Positions 19,908 to 30,101 are shown, numbered from the stretch's first letter. The stretch is 64,000 bases of DNA from Cafeteria roenbergensis (GCA_008330645.1 VLTN01000003.1:992001-1056000); one strand, 5' to 3'. Program-made: numbers and translations. Notes: generated by a model not told the origin, from the sequence alone.

Positions 19908-20729
19908 TCACCCCTCCGCCTCCTGCGCCAGGCGCGGCCTCTTGGCCTCGAGCCCCGCGCAGGCGACCTCAAGCGCCGCTGCCGTCTGCTCGGCCTCCTC
20001 CCTGCGGCGGCGCACCCGCTCCAGCTTGGCCGCGAGGGCCACCCCCTCGCGCTTCCGCAGCGCGTTCACAGCGTCGGCCGCCGCCTCCACTTGGCGAGTT
20101 CGCAGCTGAATGGCCTCCGTCGATCTGCCAAGGTCGCCGTTGTGGCTCGCCCAGGCATCCGGGCCGAAGCGCTCCAGCAGCGCAACCACAGCCGCCTGCC
20201 CGGCCAGCTCCTCCGCACGCACGCGAAGAGGTGCGGTGGCCGCGGTCCAAGCCGCAGCTGCAGTTTCGGGGGACGCCCCTGGCGGCGGCGGGCCGGGGGC
20301 GTCGGCGCGCAGCGCCTCCGGCGCCGCGCCAGCTTCGACTCGGGCCAGGTCCGCTGCAATGGCGCCCTCGCCAACAAGCACGCTGGGCAACGGCGACTCG
20401 CTGATGCCGCTCAAGTAGTCCGCCGGCGCGAAGGTGCGCATCTCCTCCTCGATGAGCTGTTCTACCGCTTCGCGCTCGCCGGCCGCCTCCCCGTCCGCAA
20501 ACGCCACTGCATCCATTTCCACATCCCCGCGGATGCCAGCAAGCACCGACTCGAGTTGCGCAATCGCCCCCGCTGTGACCGGGTCCCGAAGCTCGGCGTT
20601 GGCAAGGGCTGCGCCAGACTCGAGGGCCGCCGTCGCTGCGTCTTTCGGCGCAGCCTTGGCCGCACCTGAAGCGCGTCGCGCAGCCGGGGCCTTGGGCGCA
20701 GTCACTGCTACCAGGGCAGTCGACTGCAT
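19908..20729 (-). CDS. BCAS2: Pre-mRNA-splicing factor SPF27 (BCAS2 homologue)
   Basis: Intronless, 273 residues. After an Ala-rich N-terminus, EEEMRTFAPADYLSGI with SPLPSVLVGEG resembles the family's NYLEHLP...LP segment. The second half matches SPF27 well: VVALLERFGPDAWASHNGDL (human [20 protein letters not shown]), then a coiled coil ending in ALRKREGVALAAKLERVRRR and ALEVACAGLEAKRPRL. SPF27 is a core subunit of the PRP19/CDC5L (NineTeen) complex that activates the spliceosome in the nucleus. Length is slightly above the human protein (225) because of the N-terminal extension. It is divergent from CFAP206 with only 172 bp between start codons. Confidence 0.85.
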   Translation of the reverse strand: MQSTALVAVTAPKAPAARRASGAAKAAPKDAATAALESGAALANAELRDPVTAGAIAQLESVLAGIRGDVEMDAVAFADGEAAGEREAVEQLIEEEMRTFAPADYLSGISESPLPSVLVGEGAIAADLARVEAGAAPEALRADAPGPPPPGASPETAAAAWTAATAPLRVRAEELAGQAAVVALLERFGPDAWASHNGDLGRSTEAIQLRTRQVEAAADAVNALRKREGVALAAKLERVRRRREEAEQTAAALEVACAGLEAKRPRLAQEAEG

Positions 20730-20901
20730 CCGCGCAGCCTACCTCGCCTCGCGAGCCCGGGGTGCCGGGCAGGTCTGCGTTTGCTACCTCGGTTCGTGCT
20801 CTGCTTGCCGAGCGCAACTATGGCCGCCCGAGCGCGACACTTGCGCGGGGCCCCGAGGCCTCCCCTCCGGCCCGCGGCCAGCCACCGCTTGGCAGGTAGC
20901 C
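20730..20901. promoter_or_regulatory. Compact bidirectional promoter region (BCAS2 / CFAP206)
   Basis: 172 bp between outward ATGs. It must serve a constitutive splicing gene on one side and a cilium gene on the other. No TATA or X-box-like sequence was recognised by eye. Confidence 0.35.
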
Positions 20902-22835
20902 ATGTCCGCGCTTCAGCCGGTGGTTGACGCCGTCGTGGACCGGTGCCGCCGCGTCAAGGCGCCTTGCACGCCGGTGCTGGCGGGCTACTTGGCGCGAGCT
21001 GTGAGAAATCGCCTGCATCGCGAGTGCGGGGGCCATGGTGGCTTCCTGGCCCGGGGGCGGGCGTGAAGTTGCTCGATTGATGCCACCGCGCGGGGTGTGG
21101 TTGGAGCGGGGGCCGCTCCAGGTCGCGCCGCCCTCCAGCCACCTGCAAAGCCGTTTGGCGGCAAGTGCACCTCCCGCGCTCAAGCAGCACCGCCACAGCC
21201 GCAACTGTTGCTCTCCTGCGCGGCTCTTTGTGCACCTCCGGGTTCTGCCCTGCGGACTTGCGAGCGCTGGAGGCCATGCGCGGCGCGTGCACGGGTGCCA
21301 AGCGCTGCTCGCCGAGGGCCTGAAAACCGCTCGCAGTGCCTGCGACGCAGTGAAGCCGTGCCGGCCTTGACCCGAACTCCGTGCCGCAGGCCCTGTTGAC
21401 CGACGAGGCTCTCGCTGGCGACCACGCGGCCCTCGTAGACGCTGCGGCGCGCCTGGCCACCGCAGCGGCGTCGGAGCCCATGCCGTCCACGCTGCGGATG
21501 CAAGCAGCGTACGATGAGGCCCTCGCGGGTGCGCAGAGGCGCCTGGCCTCCCTGCACGCCCGGCGCGACCGCAGGCTGGAGGACCTCTCGGCGGCCGTCC
21601 GTGCCGCCACTGCCAGCGCTGCCAGCGACTACGACCAGATGCAGAGGCTGCACCGAGCCGTCCTGACCTACGCGGGCATCGCGGGCCAGGCAGGGTCGCT
21701 CTCGGGCCCTTCGAGCTCCGCGCCGGGGGAAAGCGCTCCGGGCGCCACTATCGGCCGGGCTGGTGTCGGCGCCGGGGCCGCCGGCCTTGCTGCAGGAGGG
21801 GCAGGGGCAGGGGGCGGAGGAGGGGGCGCAGGGGGCGTTGCCGGCGCGGGACGTCGTCTCGGGGGCACCCTTCCTGCTGGTGGCGCAGCGTCGTCGGCGG
21901 TAGCGGCGGCTCCCAGCGCCAGCGGCGCCGGCGGCGCTGCTGGTGGCGGTGCCGCGCCGAGCGCGGCTGACAGCGCCGCCGCCGCGGCCGAGGTCGCCGC
22001 CGTCGTGGAGAGCGTGTTCCCCCGGTCGGCGCTCAAGCCCTTCCTTGATCTCTCCGGCGAAGAGCGGATGGCCCGCCTTGAGGAGGTGTCCGCCCTCTGC
22101 CTCGGCATCCGCCTCTTTAACGGCCGGCAGGGCCGGTCCACGGCCCCCATCGCGGACACACCAGAGCTGGCGCAGCTCCTCGCCCAGCGCACCGCCACTG
22201 AGAGCAGCCGCGTCGTCGAGGCGGCTCGGAGCGCTTGCGACGCCTACGCCGCTGCGCTGGGGCAGGGCCCCGCGGCTCTGCAGGCGGCGCTGGACGCGTC
22301 CGGGGTGGAGGGCGCAGACGCCAGAAAGGCCCGCGCGGCGCGCTGGGTTCGGGAAAACGCGAACCGGCGACAGCTGCTGGCGCTAGCCAGCGCAGTGCAT
22401 GCCGACGTGGGGCTGGCGTTGGAGCACATTGCCGCCCTGCGCGAGGACATCGAGGCCGGCGTTGAGGAGCTGCGGCGGATGGTGGAGGGACAGGCCAGCG
22501 TGCCAAAGTCGGAGGTCTTTCCGCGGTTTCACGCGCTGGCTGAGGCCTGGATGGCCGTGGAGGCAGAGGGCGAGGCGGTGGGGGTGCGGGCGGAGGCGCT
22601 GGCGTCGCTCCGGCCGTTTGCCGCCCCGGCAGTGTGCTCCCTCGGACTGGCCGCCGCCCGCGCCGCCCGGGCCGCCAAGACCTCCCCCGCCATCCTGGGG
22701 GGCGCGGACAGCTCGTCGGCGGGCGCGCAGAGCGTCGAGCGCCTGCAGCTTGAGGCCACGCCCGAGGCCATGGAGCTGCCGCTGTCGCTGCTGGCGCAGT
22801 GCCCCGTGCTGCTGGCCGGCGTCAACCTCTTCGAG

Positions 22836-22875
<40 letters not shown>

Positions 22876-23687
22876 ACGTGTCTCCTGGCCCGGGCGTGCT
22901 GGTGACCGGCGACCCCTCGCTGGGAGTTCTGCGCTGGAACCATAAGCAGTTTGTGTGCTCGAGCGAGGCCGCATCGCGGGCCTTCATGCGGCGGCCGGCG
23001 CAGACGTTCGAGGCGGCGCTGGCGGCAGCAGCGGCGGCGCCGGAGCTCGTGAGGTACCTGCAGGTGGAGGCGGAGGTGCCCGCCATGGACCTGGGAGCGC
23101 TCATCGCGGCTCACGCCGGGCCGCCGCCCGAGTCGTCCCGGGTGGATCGCGGCGACCCGGTGAGCTCGGAGCGGGTGGCCATGGCAGCGATGCTCCTGCC
23201 CAAGCCCGGGTCCGCTGCCGGCGGCTCTGCCGCGCTGCTTGCCATGACGGACCCTGGGGCCAGCCTGGCGGCCACCTCGGCCGCAGGCAGGAAACGCGAC
23301 GCGGGGACGGACACGCCCGTTCACTTTGTGGAATCGAGGATCCTGCCCAAATACACCAGCTCCGAGTGGGAGCTCCGCCGGCGGGCGCTCCAGGCGGCGA
23401 GCCTGCACAACTGCGCCACCCACTCCACCCAGACCGACCGCTCCCACTTCCGGCGGGAGACGGACACGCAGGCGTGGGGCCGACGCTCCGCCACGGTCCA
23501 GACCGGGGTGGACGCGGGGACCAACCCGATTCACCGCAAGACGTTTGTGGTGGGCATGCGGGGAGGGGCTGTGCCCGTGCCGCCGCGGCCCTCCGACTCG
23601 GAGGCCGTTGCAACCGCCAAGCGAGAGGCCACCAAGGAGGCAACGAGGACGCGCGTCAAGACCGTCACGCTCGAGTACGTGCCTTGA
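20902..23687 (+). CDS. CFAP206: Cilia- and flagella-associated protein CFAP206 (radial spoke adaptor)
   Basis: 798 residues from exons 20902-21000 and 21390-23687; the 389-bp intron is GTGAGA...CCGCAG, phase 0. Family segments appear in order: MPSTLRMQAAYDEALAGAQR; VVESVFPRSALKPFLDLSGE; CLGIRLFNGRQGRSTAPIAD; VPKSEVFPRFHALAEAWMAV; LAQCPVLLAGVNLFEG; LGVLRWNHKQFVCSSEAASR; SSEWELRRRALQAASLHNCA; THSTQTDRSHFRR. CFAP206 anchors radial spokes at the axonemal microtubule and is needed for regulated beating. A Gly/Ala-rich insert at about residues 130-210 and an (Ala-Asp)n run near 518 are lineage extras. Human CFAP206 is about 622 residues. It is divergent from BCAS2. Confidence 0.92.
22838..22876 (+). 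repeat. In-frame (GCCGAC)n hexamer repeat in CFAP206
   Basis: About six GCCGAC units encode an Ala-Asp dipeptide run just after FEG in the CFAP206 frame. Being a multiple of six, length changes would preserve frame. Confidence 0.85.
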
Positions 23688-24236
23688 CCGCAGTTGTCCT
23701 GTCGAGGGCCGAGGCTGACGATCGGGCGAGGCACGCGGGTGGCGGTGGGCGTGGTGGCTTGGGGCTGCGGCGGTGTGGGCGCGCGCGTGCGGGTGCGTGA
23801 TGAGACTTTTGGGCTGTGAGACGTCTGTGCTGCCGTTGGGCGTACCGCAATACGCAGAGCGCACCTCAGCACGCCGCGCGCACCTCAGCAGGCCGTGCCG
23901 CGACGCCATCTCCGCCAGCAGCACGCCCACTCGGAGCGATGGTCGTCAGCTGGCCCGCCACGCTCACCAACGGAACCAGCTTGGCAGCCCTCCCTGCGGC
24001 GTTGGTGCTCGCGCCTTGGCCACGCGGCACTCGCGGCCCGACTCCCAGTCGCCCGGCGCCCAGCCAGGCCACAGCCTGCAGCTCCTGCCGAGGGCGCGCC
24101 TCTCACCCCGCCCCCGCTGCGTGGCTGCAGCGAGCGGCCACGCCACTTTGGCGGGGAGGAAACCAACCCTTCGTCCCCATTGCCGCCTCCCCGTGCCGCT
24201 CCCAGCCGGCCCGCCTGCTGGCGAGCCTCTGGCCGG
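23688..24236. other. Convergent intergenic region
   Basis: 549 bp between opposing stops. The first 130 bp are G/GT-rich (GGTGGCGGTGGGCGTGGTGG, then GCGTGCGGGTGCGTG). No domain-bearing frame is seen in the rest. Confidence 0.4.
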
Positions 24237-25673
24237 CTACTCGCCGAACTTCTTTACCTTGTCGGTGTCGCGCAGCCCGGACACGGGCCCGCCGCCGTGG
24301 TCGACCCGGTACACCTGGCCCTCGAGGTGTCCGAGGCCGAGGGCGGGGTGGGCCTCTGTCCATGCGATGGGCGGGCACGGCCAGACGTCCTCGTTCGGGC
24401 ACACGTCCGGCTTGAAGGCCTCCACTTCAAAGAGGGAGCCAGTATCCAAGGCCTCGTAGCAGCCAGCGAAGCGGCCCTGCTTGGCCCCCCTCAGCGAGGA
24501 CACGGTTCCGAAGTGCTGGAGGAGGTTGTGGCGGAAGGCGAAGTGCTTCCTGTCCATCTTGTACCGGGCGCTCTCGGGCGACTCCCCGGCGAACCACTCC
24601 ACCAGCAGGTGGTCGGGCGGGCGTCGCTGCACGTGCCTGCGCAGGTAGTCAGCCAGAGCGGCAATGTCCTTCCCCGGCACCACCGCCCCCGCCAGCCCGT
24701 AGGATATGCGGAGCGCGATCCAGCGGGCCTGCACGCGGGCCATCTTCGCGACCGCGTAGTCCAGCACCTGGAAGAAGTGCGGGCAGAGCCGGAAGTCGTC
24801 CTCCATCACAAAGAAGAGGTCCGGCTTGAGCGCGGCGCTCGCTTCCATGAGCGACGCCATGTCCACAGTCTGTTGCCGCACCTTCGCGCCAGGGTGGTTG
24901 GCAGAGCCGAGGTCTGACTGGAGGCCGTGGGTTGCGGGGTCGGGGTTGGTCTCAAACTTGAGGTACCGGCCCATGGGATTCACCTTGGGGTTGAACCTGG
25001 CCACCGCTTTTTCAAAGGCGGCGTGCTTCTTGCCGTGGCCGTTGTTGAGCACGAGAATGCGAACGCGGTCCACCAGCAGACTTCCCTGCGACGTCTTGGG
25101 GTCCGGAAGCTGCTCCACGATGTAGTCGAGGGCGGGGTTGAGGTAGTCGAGCGCATCGCGGCGCGCCACGGTCGGGATGCCGATCACGAGCCACGGGTGG
25201 GCGGGCTCCTCGTCGCAGTCCGGGAGCTGCGGCGCCTTGGCGAGCGCCAGGCGCAGCTGCTCCTTCGTCTTCACCAGCTCCGAGTGCAGCTGCGTTTGCT
25301 CCCACTGCGAGCTTTCTAGCCTCTGGCCTTGGTCCTCGAGCTTGTTGCGAAGCACGCGCAGCAGCGCCAGCGAGGGCGCCCCGCCCTCGCCCTGCTCGCC
25401 AAAGTCGCCGCCGACCGGTCCGTGGCGCCCCCCGCCCACCCTGCCGGACGGGGACAACACAGACCGGGGCGAGGGCTCCTCGTCCTCGATGGGAGGAGCC
25501 GCAGTGGCCTCCCGGGGCGAGCGAAGCGCGGCGAACGCGCCCAGACCGACCAGCACGAGCGCGAGGGCCGCGCCCAAGGTCAGAAGCTGGATTCGCTGCG
25601 AGCAGGACAGCGCCCTGTTGGCATCAGACCGCGCAGCGCGGGCATCCTTCGGCCGGCGAGCAACGGCTTGCAT
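24237..25673 (-). CDS. MGAT4-family glycosyltransferase (GnT-IV-like), type II membrane protein
   Basis: 478 residues, intronless, start ATG at 25673 (the frame is open further upstream but Ser/Arg-rich there and not convincing). A basic N-terminus and one helix (RIQLLTLGAALALVLVGLGA, residues ~25-50) give the Golgi type II layout. A coiled-coil stem follows (LRNKLEDQGQRLESSQWEQT). The catalytic domain starts with PWLVIGIPTVARRDALDYL, as in GnT-IV (LTIGIPTVKR). It continues with FFVMEDDFRLCPHFFQV (the metal/nucleotide EDD site), a segment HLLVEWF, and FRHNLLQHFGTVSSLRG, the counterpart of FRPSLFQHVGLHSSLSG. GnT-IV adds GlcNAc to the alpha-1,3 mannose arm of N-glycans; the real acceptor here is unknown. 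Confidence 0.83.
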   Translation of the reverse strand: MQAVARRPKDARAARSDANRALSCSQRIQLLTLGAALALVLVGLGAFAALRSPREATAAPPIEDEEPSPRSVLSPSGRVGGGRHGPVGGDFGEQGEGGAPSLALLRVLRNKLEDQGQRLESSQWEQTQLHSELVKTKEQLRLALAKAPQLPDCDEEPAHPWLVIGIPTVARRDALDYLNPALDYIVEQLPDPKTSQGSLLVDRVRILVLNNGHGKKHAAFEKAVARFNPKVNPMGRYLKFETNPDPATHGLQSDLGSANHPGAKVRQQTVDMASLMEASAALKPDLFFVMEDDFRLCPHFFQVLDYAVAKMARVQARWIALRISYGLAGAVVPGKDIAALADYLRRHVQRRPPDHLLVEWFAGESPESARYKMDRKHFAFRHNLLQHFGTVSSLRGAKQGRFAGCYEALDTGSLFEVEAFKPDVCPNEDVWPCPPIAWTEAHPALGLGHLEGQVYRVDHGGGPVSGLRDTDKVKKFGE

Positions 25674-26146
25674 CGCGGGTCTCGCTCGTGCGCTGCTGCT
25701 GCTGCTGCTTCTGCTTCTGCTTTTGCTGCTGCAGCCCCTTTGGCCGCCTTTGGCGGAGGCGTGCCGTCGGTTCGCCGCTGCTGGCTTGCACGCGCCCCAG
25801 GCGGTGCCGCGGGCTTCTGGGTGCGAACAACAGGGAGTCCGCACTCTGTGCCCTGCGCTCTCGCTTGCCCGAGCGCAGTGCCGCGAGCGCGAGTTTGATC
25901 GGGCGCGTGCAGGGCCGGTCGGCAGAGGCTGACTTGGCTGCCCAGACGAGGTGGTGCGAGCGCGCAAGAGCCCAAGCGGGCGCCCGCAAAGCCGTGCGTG
26001 AGCGTGTGGGTGATTGCGCGCGTGAATGTGGGGCGTTGATTGCAATGCCCTGGCTCGCGCATTGGGCGCTACGAATCGCCCGGCGCGCGCGCCTGGCCAG
26101 GAATTGCGACGCTGGCGATGCAGAGCGCCAGCGGCAGCTGGCCGTC
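25674..26146. other. Intergenic region with CTG/CTT-rich repeat
   Basis: 473 bp between two minus-strand genes: the MGAT4-like start at 25673 and the DCUN1D stop at 26147. It holds a CTG/CTT trinucleotide run at about 25693-25732 and GT-rich sequence near 25990-26035. It should contain the MGAT4-like promoter and the DCUN1D 3' end. Confidence 0.4.
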
Positions 26147-27162
26147 CTAGGCCTTGAGCGACGCCACAAAGTCGTCGATCACGACCGGCCAGGCAGCGTC
26201 CTCGTCGTAGGACTCAACCGAGGAGGGGAAGGCCTTGGAGAAGGCAAGGGTCTGCATCCACGTGTCCTTGGTGACGTTCTTGATTTCTTGCGACTCGAGG
26301 AACGACGCGAACTTCTCCGCCAGGGCCCAGCGCGGGCCGAGCAGCAGGCGGATGAGCCCGACTGCCACCTCCCCGTCCAAGACCCTCATGCCCTCGCGCT
26401 TGTTGGCGTTGAATGCGTACTTGAAGAAGGCCGCGAACTCTGCCGAGCCGCCTGTGATTCGGGCTGCCAGCTTCGGCATCTCCGCCTTGAGCTCCTCGAC
26501 AGTCGACGTGCCAAGAGCGGACATGCCCCGCGTGAAGGACTCGTTGGAAATGTCCGTGAGGTCGTCCGCCTGCATCACGTAGCCGAGCATCAGCACTTCG
26601 GGAGACCCGTAAATATCCAGGCCGAGGTCTTCACACAGCTTCTCGATGCCGTCAGCGTCGATTGCGCCCGACGACGCATCTGCAAAAGGACGGGGGCACG
26701 CAAGAAGGGCTCATGCCGACGCTTGCGATCGCAGCGCACATCGGGCTCAGGCCTCGCCCCTCGCGCGACCGGCCACGCGCCGGCCACGGGTCTCCACGCG
26801 GCGGCAGACACGGTCGGCTGACCTGCATACTTGGCAAACATGGCTGCCACCTTGGGGCCCGACACCGTGCCCTTGCCGGCGGCGCCAGCAGGCTTCATTC
26901 CAGACGTGAACCAGTCATTGGTTGCCGCCTCCACGCTCCACTTGTGCTTGCGGAGCATCGATGCCGCCTGCGAGTCCCTGCGGCACACGAATCGCAATAC
27001 CACCGGCGCAGGGACAGCGAGGTAGCTCCTAATGGGCAGGGCGGGCAAGCACGAGTCAGAGTGAGTGTGGATCGACGAATTTCCCCCGCGGGCTCACGAG
27101 GCATTGGTGAGGACCTTGAACTCCGCCGTGGCGCGGCCCTGCGAGGAGCTGGATGCCGCCAT
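26147..27162 (-). CDS. DCUN1D1: DCN1-like cullin neddylation factor
   Basis: 250 residues from three exons: 27098-27162, 26823-26977 and 26147-26679. Donors are GTGAGC and GTCAGC, acceptors CGCAG and TTGCAG, and all junctions keep frame. The UBA-like domain (residues ~12-50) reads FKVLTNAS|DSQAASMLRK and SVEAATNDWF. The potentiating-neddylation (PONY) domain follows: KVAAMFAKYA|DASSGAID, ADGIEKLCEDLGLD, LMLGYVMQADDLTDISNESF, KREGMRVLDGEVAVGLIRLL, FLESQEIKNVTKDTWMQTLA and the C-terminal DEDAAWPVVIDDFV. DCN1 acts as a co-E3 that helps RBX1 and UBC12 put NEDD8 on cullins. Length matches human DCUN1D1 (259). Start-to-start distance to PDCD2 is 133 bp. Confidence 0.95.
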
Positions 27163-27295
27163 GTGATCGGTCCCTCTGGAGCGAGAGGAGGCGCGCGCTG
27201 TGGCGCGGCGCGGCAACAGCGCAGGGCACTGCCGGCAGGCTTGCTGCCTCGGCTTGGCCCGGCAGAGCAGGCCGCCGCGCGGCACCTCGACGACA
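27163..27295. promoter_or_regulatory. Very short bidirectional promoter region (DCUN1D / PDCD2)
   Basis: Only 133 bp separate the two outward ATGs, the tightest divergent pair in the window. 5' UTRs must be very short or overlap. Confidence 0.4.
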
Positions 27296-28929
27296 ATGGC
27301 CGAGCTGGCCTTTTGCGAGCCCTGCGAGGCAGGAGGCCCCCTCGTGCGGGAGGGCACGAGCCCGTTCTCGGATTGGGATGGCGGGTCCGCCGGAGGCAAG
27401 CCCGTGCGTGTCCGCGGACGGCGCGCGCCGCGCAAAGCAGCGCTCCCGCGCGGCGTGGCCTTGGAAGCCTCCACAGCGAGCTGCTCATGTGGGGTCTGGT
27501 GATGTTGGGCTTTGATGTTGCGTCGCAGGCGTGGCTTTCGCCGGCGGACCTCCCGGGCCCGGGCTCGCTCAAGTGCGCGTCGTGCGCCGGCGCCCTCAGG
27601 TTCCTGCTGCAAGCGTACTGCCCGGTCGACGACCACGACGGCGGCGACAGCGGCGATGGCGGCAGTGACAATGCAGCGCTGGGGGGCAAGGACCGCGCCT
27701 TCCACCGCATGCTGTACTTGTTCGTCTGCGCGCGGCCCGGGTGCGTGGCCAAAGGGAGCGTCCTCGCGCTCCGGTGCCAGCTTCCGAAGCAGAACCCGGT
27801 CATCGCCTTCAAGCGTGACGCTGTGCTGCCGGCGCCGGCCCCAGGGCAGGTGTGCGCGGTCTGCGGGATGCCTTGCGACGGGACCTGCGCCTCGTGCGAC
27901 CAGCCTAGCTCTTCGCCGGATGCGGCCAGCGCCGCGGCGGCGGCGCGCCCCGGCTGGCCGGCGTTCGACCTGGTGCTCGGCGGCGGCGACGAGGAGGATG
28001 ACGGCGAGGATGGCGACGAGGATGGCGACGAGGAGGACGGCGGCGAGGGTGAAGGCGCTGGGGCCCGGGGAGCAGCCACCAGTGGCGGCGGGGCTGCGAC
28101 GGGCGCTTCCGGGGCGGGGTCTCCGGCCGACCTGGCCGCTGCTGCGGCCTCCGCCGGTGGCGGAGACAGCGGTGGCCGCTTGGCCGCGCTCGAGGGCGTG
28201 GGCGCGACTGGCGACGACGACACGTCGCAGGGCGACCTCGTGCGCGCGATTGGCGGGGACGAGCGGCTGGCCAAGGTGGCGGCGCAGCTGGCGGAGGACG
28301 AGTGCTTCGCGCACTTCGAAGTGGAGACGAGGAAGGATCCCGATCAGGTGATGCGGTACGCGCGGTGGCAGGACGACGCAGTGCTGTGGGCGAGCGACAC
28401 GCACCGGCCCGCCGGCGCTGCGGACCCCGCCGCGGAGGACCTCCCCTCCACCCACGGCGGCCCCGCTGCGGCGCCGGCTGGCGCAGGCGCCTGCGGCCCC
28501 GCTGCGTGCGTGGCCAAGGAGACCGCGCCAGGCACGTCTGCGTGCCTTGCCGTGGGCCCCAAGGGCGCTTCCGGCTTGGAGGACGGGTGCAGGACAGTGC
28601 CGCCGTGCGAGAGCTGCGGCGCGCCGAGGAAGTTCGAGATGCAGGTGATGCCGCAGCTGATCCACTTCCTGCAGCCGGAGGAGACTGCGACTGGTGGTGC
28701 AGGCGCTGGTGGTGCTGGTGGTGGTGCGGCAGCGGCGGCGGCAGCGGCGGGGACAGACGGAGCGCACCCGCGTGCCAAAGAGGCGGCCGGGGGCGCACCC
28801 CCGCGGGGCACCGGGGAGGAGCTGGACTTCCAGACGCTGGTGGTGTACACATGCTCCAGGGCGTGCAGAACCGGGCAGGCCGGCCTGGGCGCGTACTCTC
28901 GCGAGTTCGTGTGGGTTCAGACGGAGTGA
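27296..28929 (+). CDS. PDCD2: PDCD2-like protein (programmed cell death 2 / ribosome assembly chaperone)
   Basis: 502 residues from exons 27296-27403 and 27529-28929; intron GTGCGT...TCGCAG, phase 0, joining GGKP|AWLSPADLPGP. The N-terminal half of the PDCD2 fold shows LAFCEPCE, the GGKPAWL signature and LKCASCAGALRFLLQAYCPV. RMLYLFVCARPGC and LRCQLPKQNPV follow. Of the MYND finger only CAVCGMPCDGTCASC remains. A long acidic/Gly-rich insert is followed by the C-terminal domain: DPDQVMRYARWQDDAVLWAS, PPCESCGAPRKFEMQVMPQL, TLVVYTCSRAC and SREFVWVQTE. PDCD2 proteins escort ribosomal protein uS5 during 40S assembly. Loss of most of the MYND finger recalls PDCD2L. Confidence 0.92.
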
Positions 28930-29053
28930 GCCGGTGCGGGCGTGTGTGCACCCGCCCAGGGGCTGCGCCAGCGGTGAGGGCGAAGGGACTGGCAGCGCTC
29001 GAGCTTCAAGCCCGCGTCCCGCGTTCGAACATGCACCACACGCACACACGCGC

Positions 29054-29744
29054 TCACTCGGCAGCAGCAGAGCCCCGCATGCGCGTGTAGATCTGATGTT
29101 GCACCCAGCTGACGGGGTAGGAGTCGTACTTGAGGGTGTGGGGGTCAAATACGAGGAAGGCGATGTCGGCGAGCGACACCAGGTACTTGAACAGGTCCGC
29201 CAGCTCGTACGAGAACTGCGTGACGCCCGGGTTGAGCTCCGCGAGGCGGTGCTCGTACATCTTGATGACGCCTGCGGCCAAGGGGCGGCGGTGGGGAGCG
29301 GGGACGACAAGCGGCAGCACAGCTCAGGTCGGCACTGCTGCGAATCGGGCGCGGCCGTCGTGCAGCAGGCCAGGTGCCCCGCCGGTCGAGGCTGACCGCG
29401 GGCTCACCGTCAAGAGCCTCGTCCAAGCGCTCAAAGTCGTGGTACGTGCGCGAGGTGATCTCGGGCAAGAGCTGAACCAGCACAATTGTGTGGGAGCCGC
29501 GGGACACCCGCTTCTCCAGCGCGGGCGAGAAGTCAGCGGGGGCTGCGAGGGGGAGACGGGCGCACAGGGAGGGTCGGCAGGGCCGGGGGGGGGCGGGCAA
29601 GAGTCCGTGGCGGTGGGGCGCGCCGCGCTGCTGCCCGACAAAAACAAAACGACGAGCAGGTCGGCAGCCCCCGCGCGGCAAACGCGACGCCCTCGCCGGC
29701 CAGACCCCGCGTTCTCGCGCGCGAGACGAACCTGCGGCAGCCAT
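29054..29744 (-). CDS. ERH: Enhancer of rudimentary homologue
   Basis: 121 residues from three exons: a 13-base first coding exon (29732-29744, ATGGCTGCCGCAG), 29408-29542 and 29054-29271. Phases fit (G|CC and G|GC codons), with acceptors TCGCAG and CCGCAG. The ERH core is clear: SHTIVLVQLLPEITSRTYHD, FERLDEALDG|VIKMYEH, SYELADLFKYLVSLADIAFL, HTLKYDSYPVSWVQHQIYTR. Human ERH (104 residues) starts directly at MSHTILLVQ; here about 20 residues precede it. ERH is a small nuclear homodimer that partners RNA-processing factors. The first exon and so the N-terminal extension are inferred from phase and splice consensus; the rest is firm. Confidence 0.9.
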
Positions 29745-30101
29745 GCTTCCCGGCGCCAGAGTGGGCCGCGCGCCGGCCGGGGGCTCCGGCTGGGGCGGCC
29801 CCTGCCCGCTCTTGCTTGCCTCCCCGCTGCTCGGCGGCGGATTGCGCGGCTCTGCCGAAGCGCGATCGACAACCACCCGCCCGGCGGCGCTCGCACCGAA
29901 GCGCGGCGGCGGCGACTGCAGCGCGCCAGCCTCGCAGCTGAGAGGCTTGCTGGCCGCCCAAGCGGGACCCAGCAACGAGCTTCGCCCCCGTGCGCGAGGC
30001 CGGGCCATCTCCTGCGTCGCACTGCGCTGGGCGGCAAGGTTGCTGCTCGGCGTGAAAGCTTGAGAGCGCGCAACCACGGAAACCGGTTTCGCACTGCCGC
30101 C
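29745..30101. promoter_or_regulatory. Bidirectional intergenic region (ERH / PH-RCC1)
   Basis: 357 bp between outward ATGs. No motif recognised. Open frames on both strands here have no domain content. Confidence 0.3.

Noticed and set aside
27163-29310. Long minus-strand frame upstream of the DCUN1D start
   Set aside because: Antisense to PDCD2. Only its last 22 codons are real, as DCUN1D exon 1.
29130-30101. In-frame upstream extension of the PH-RCC1 protein by over 300 residues
   Set aside because: It would overlap ERH on the other strand, has biased Arg/Pro composition, and the PH domain begins right after ATG 30102.
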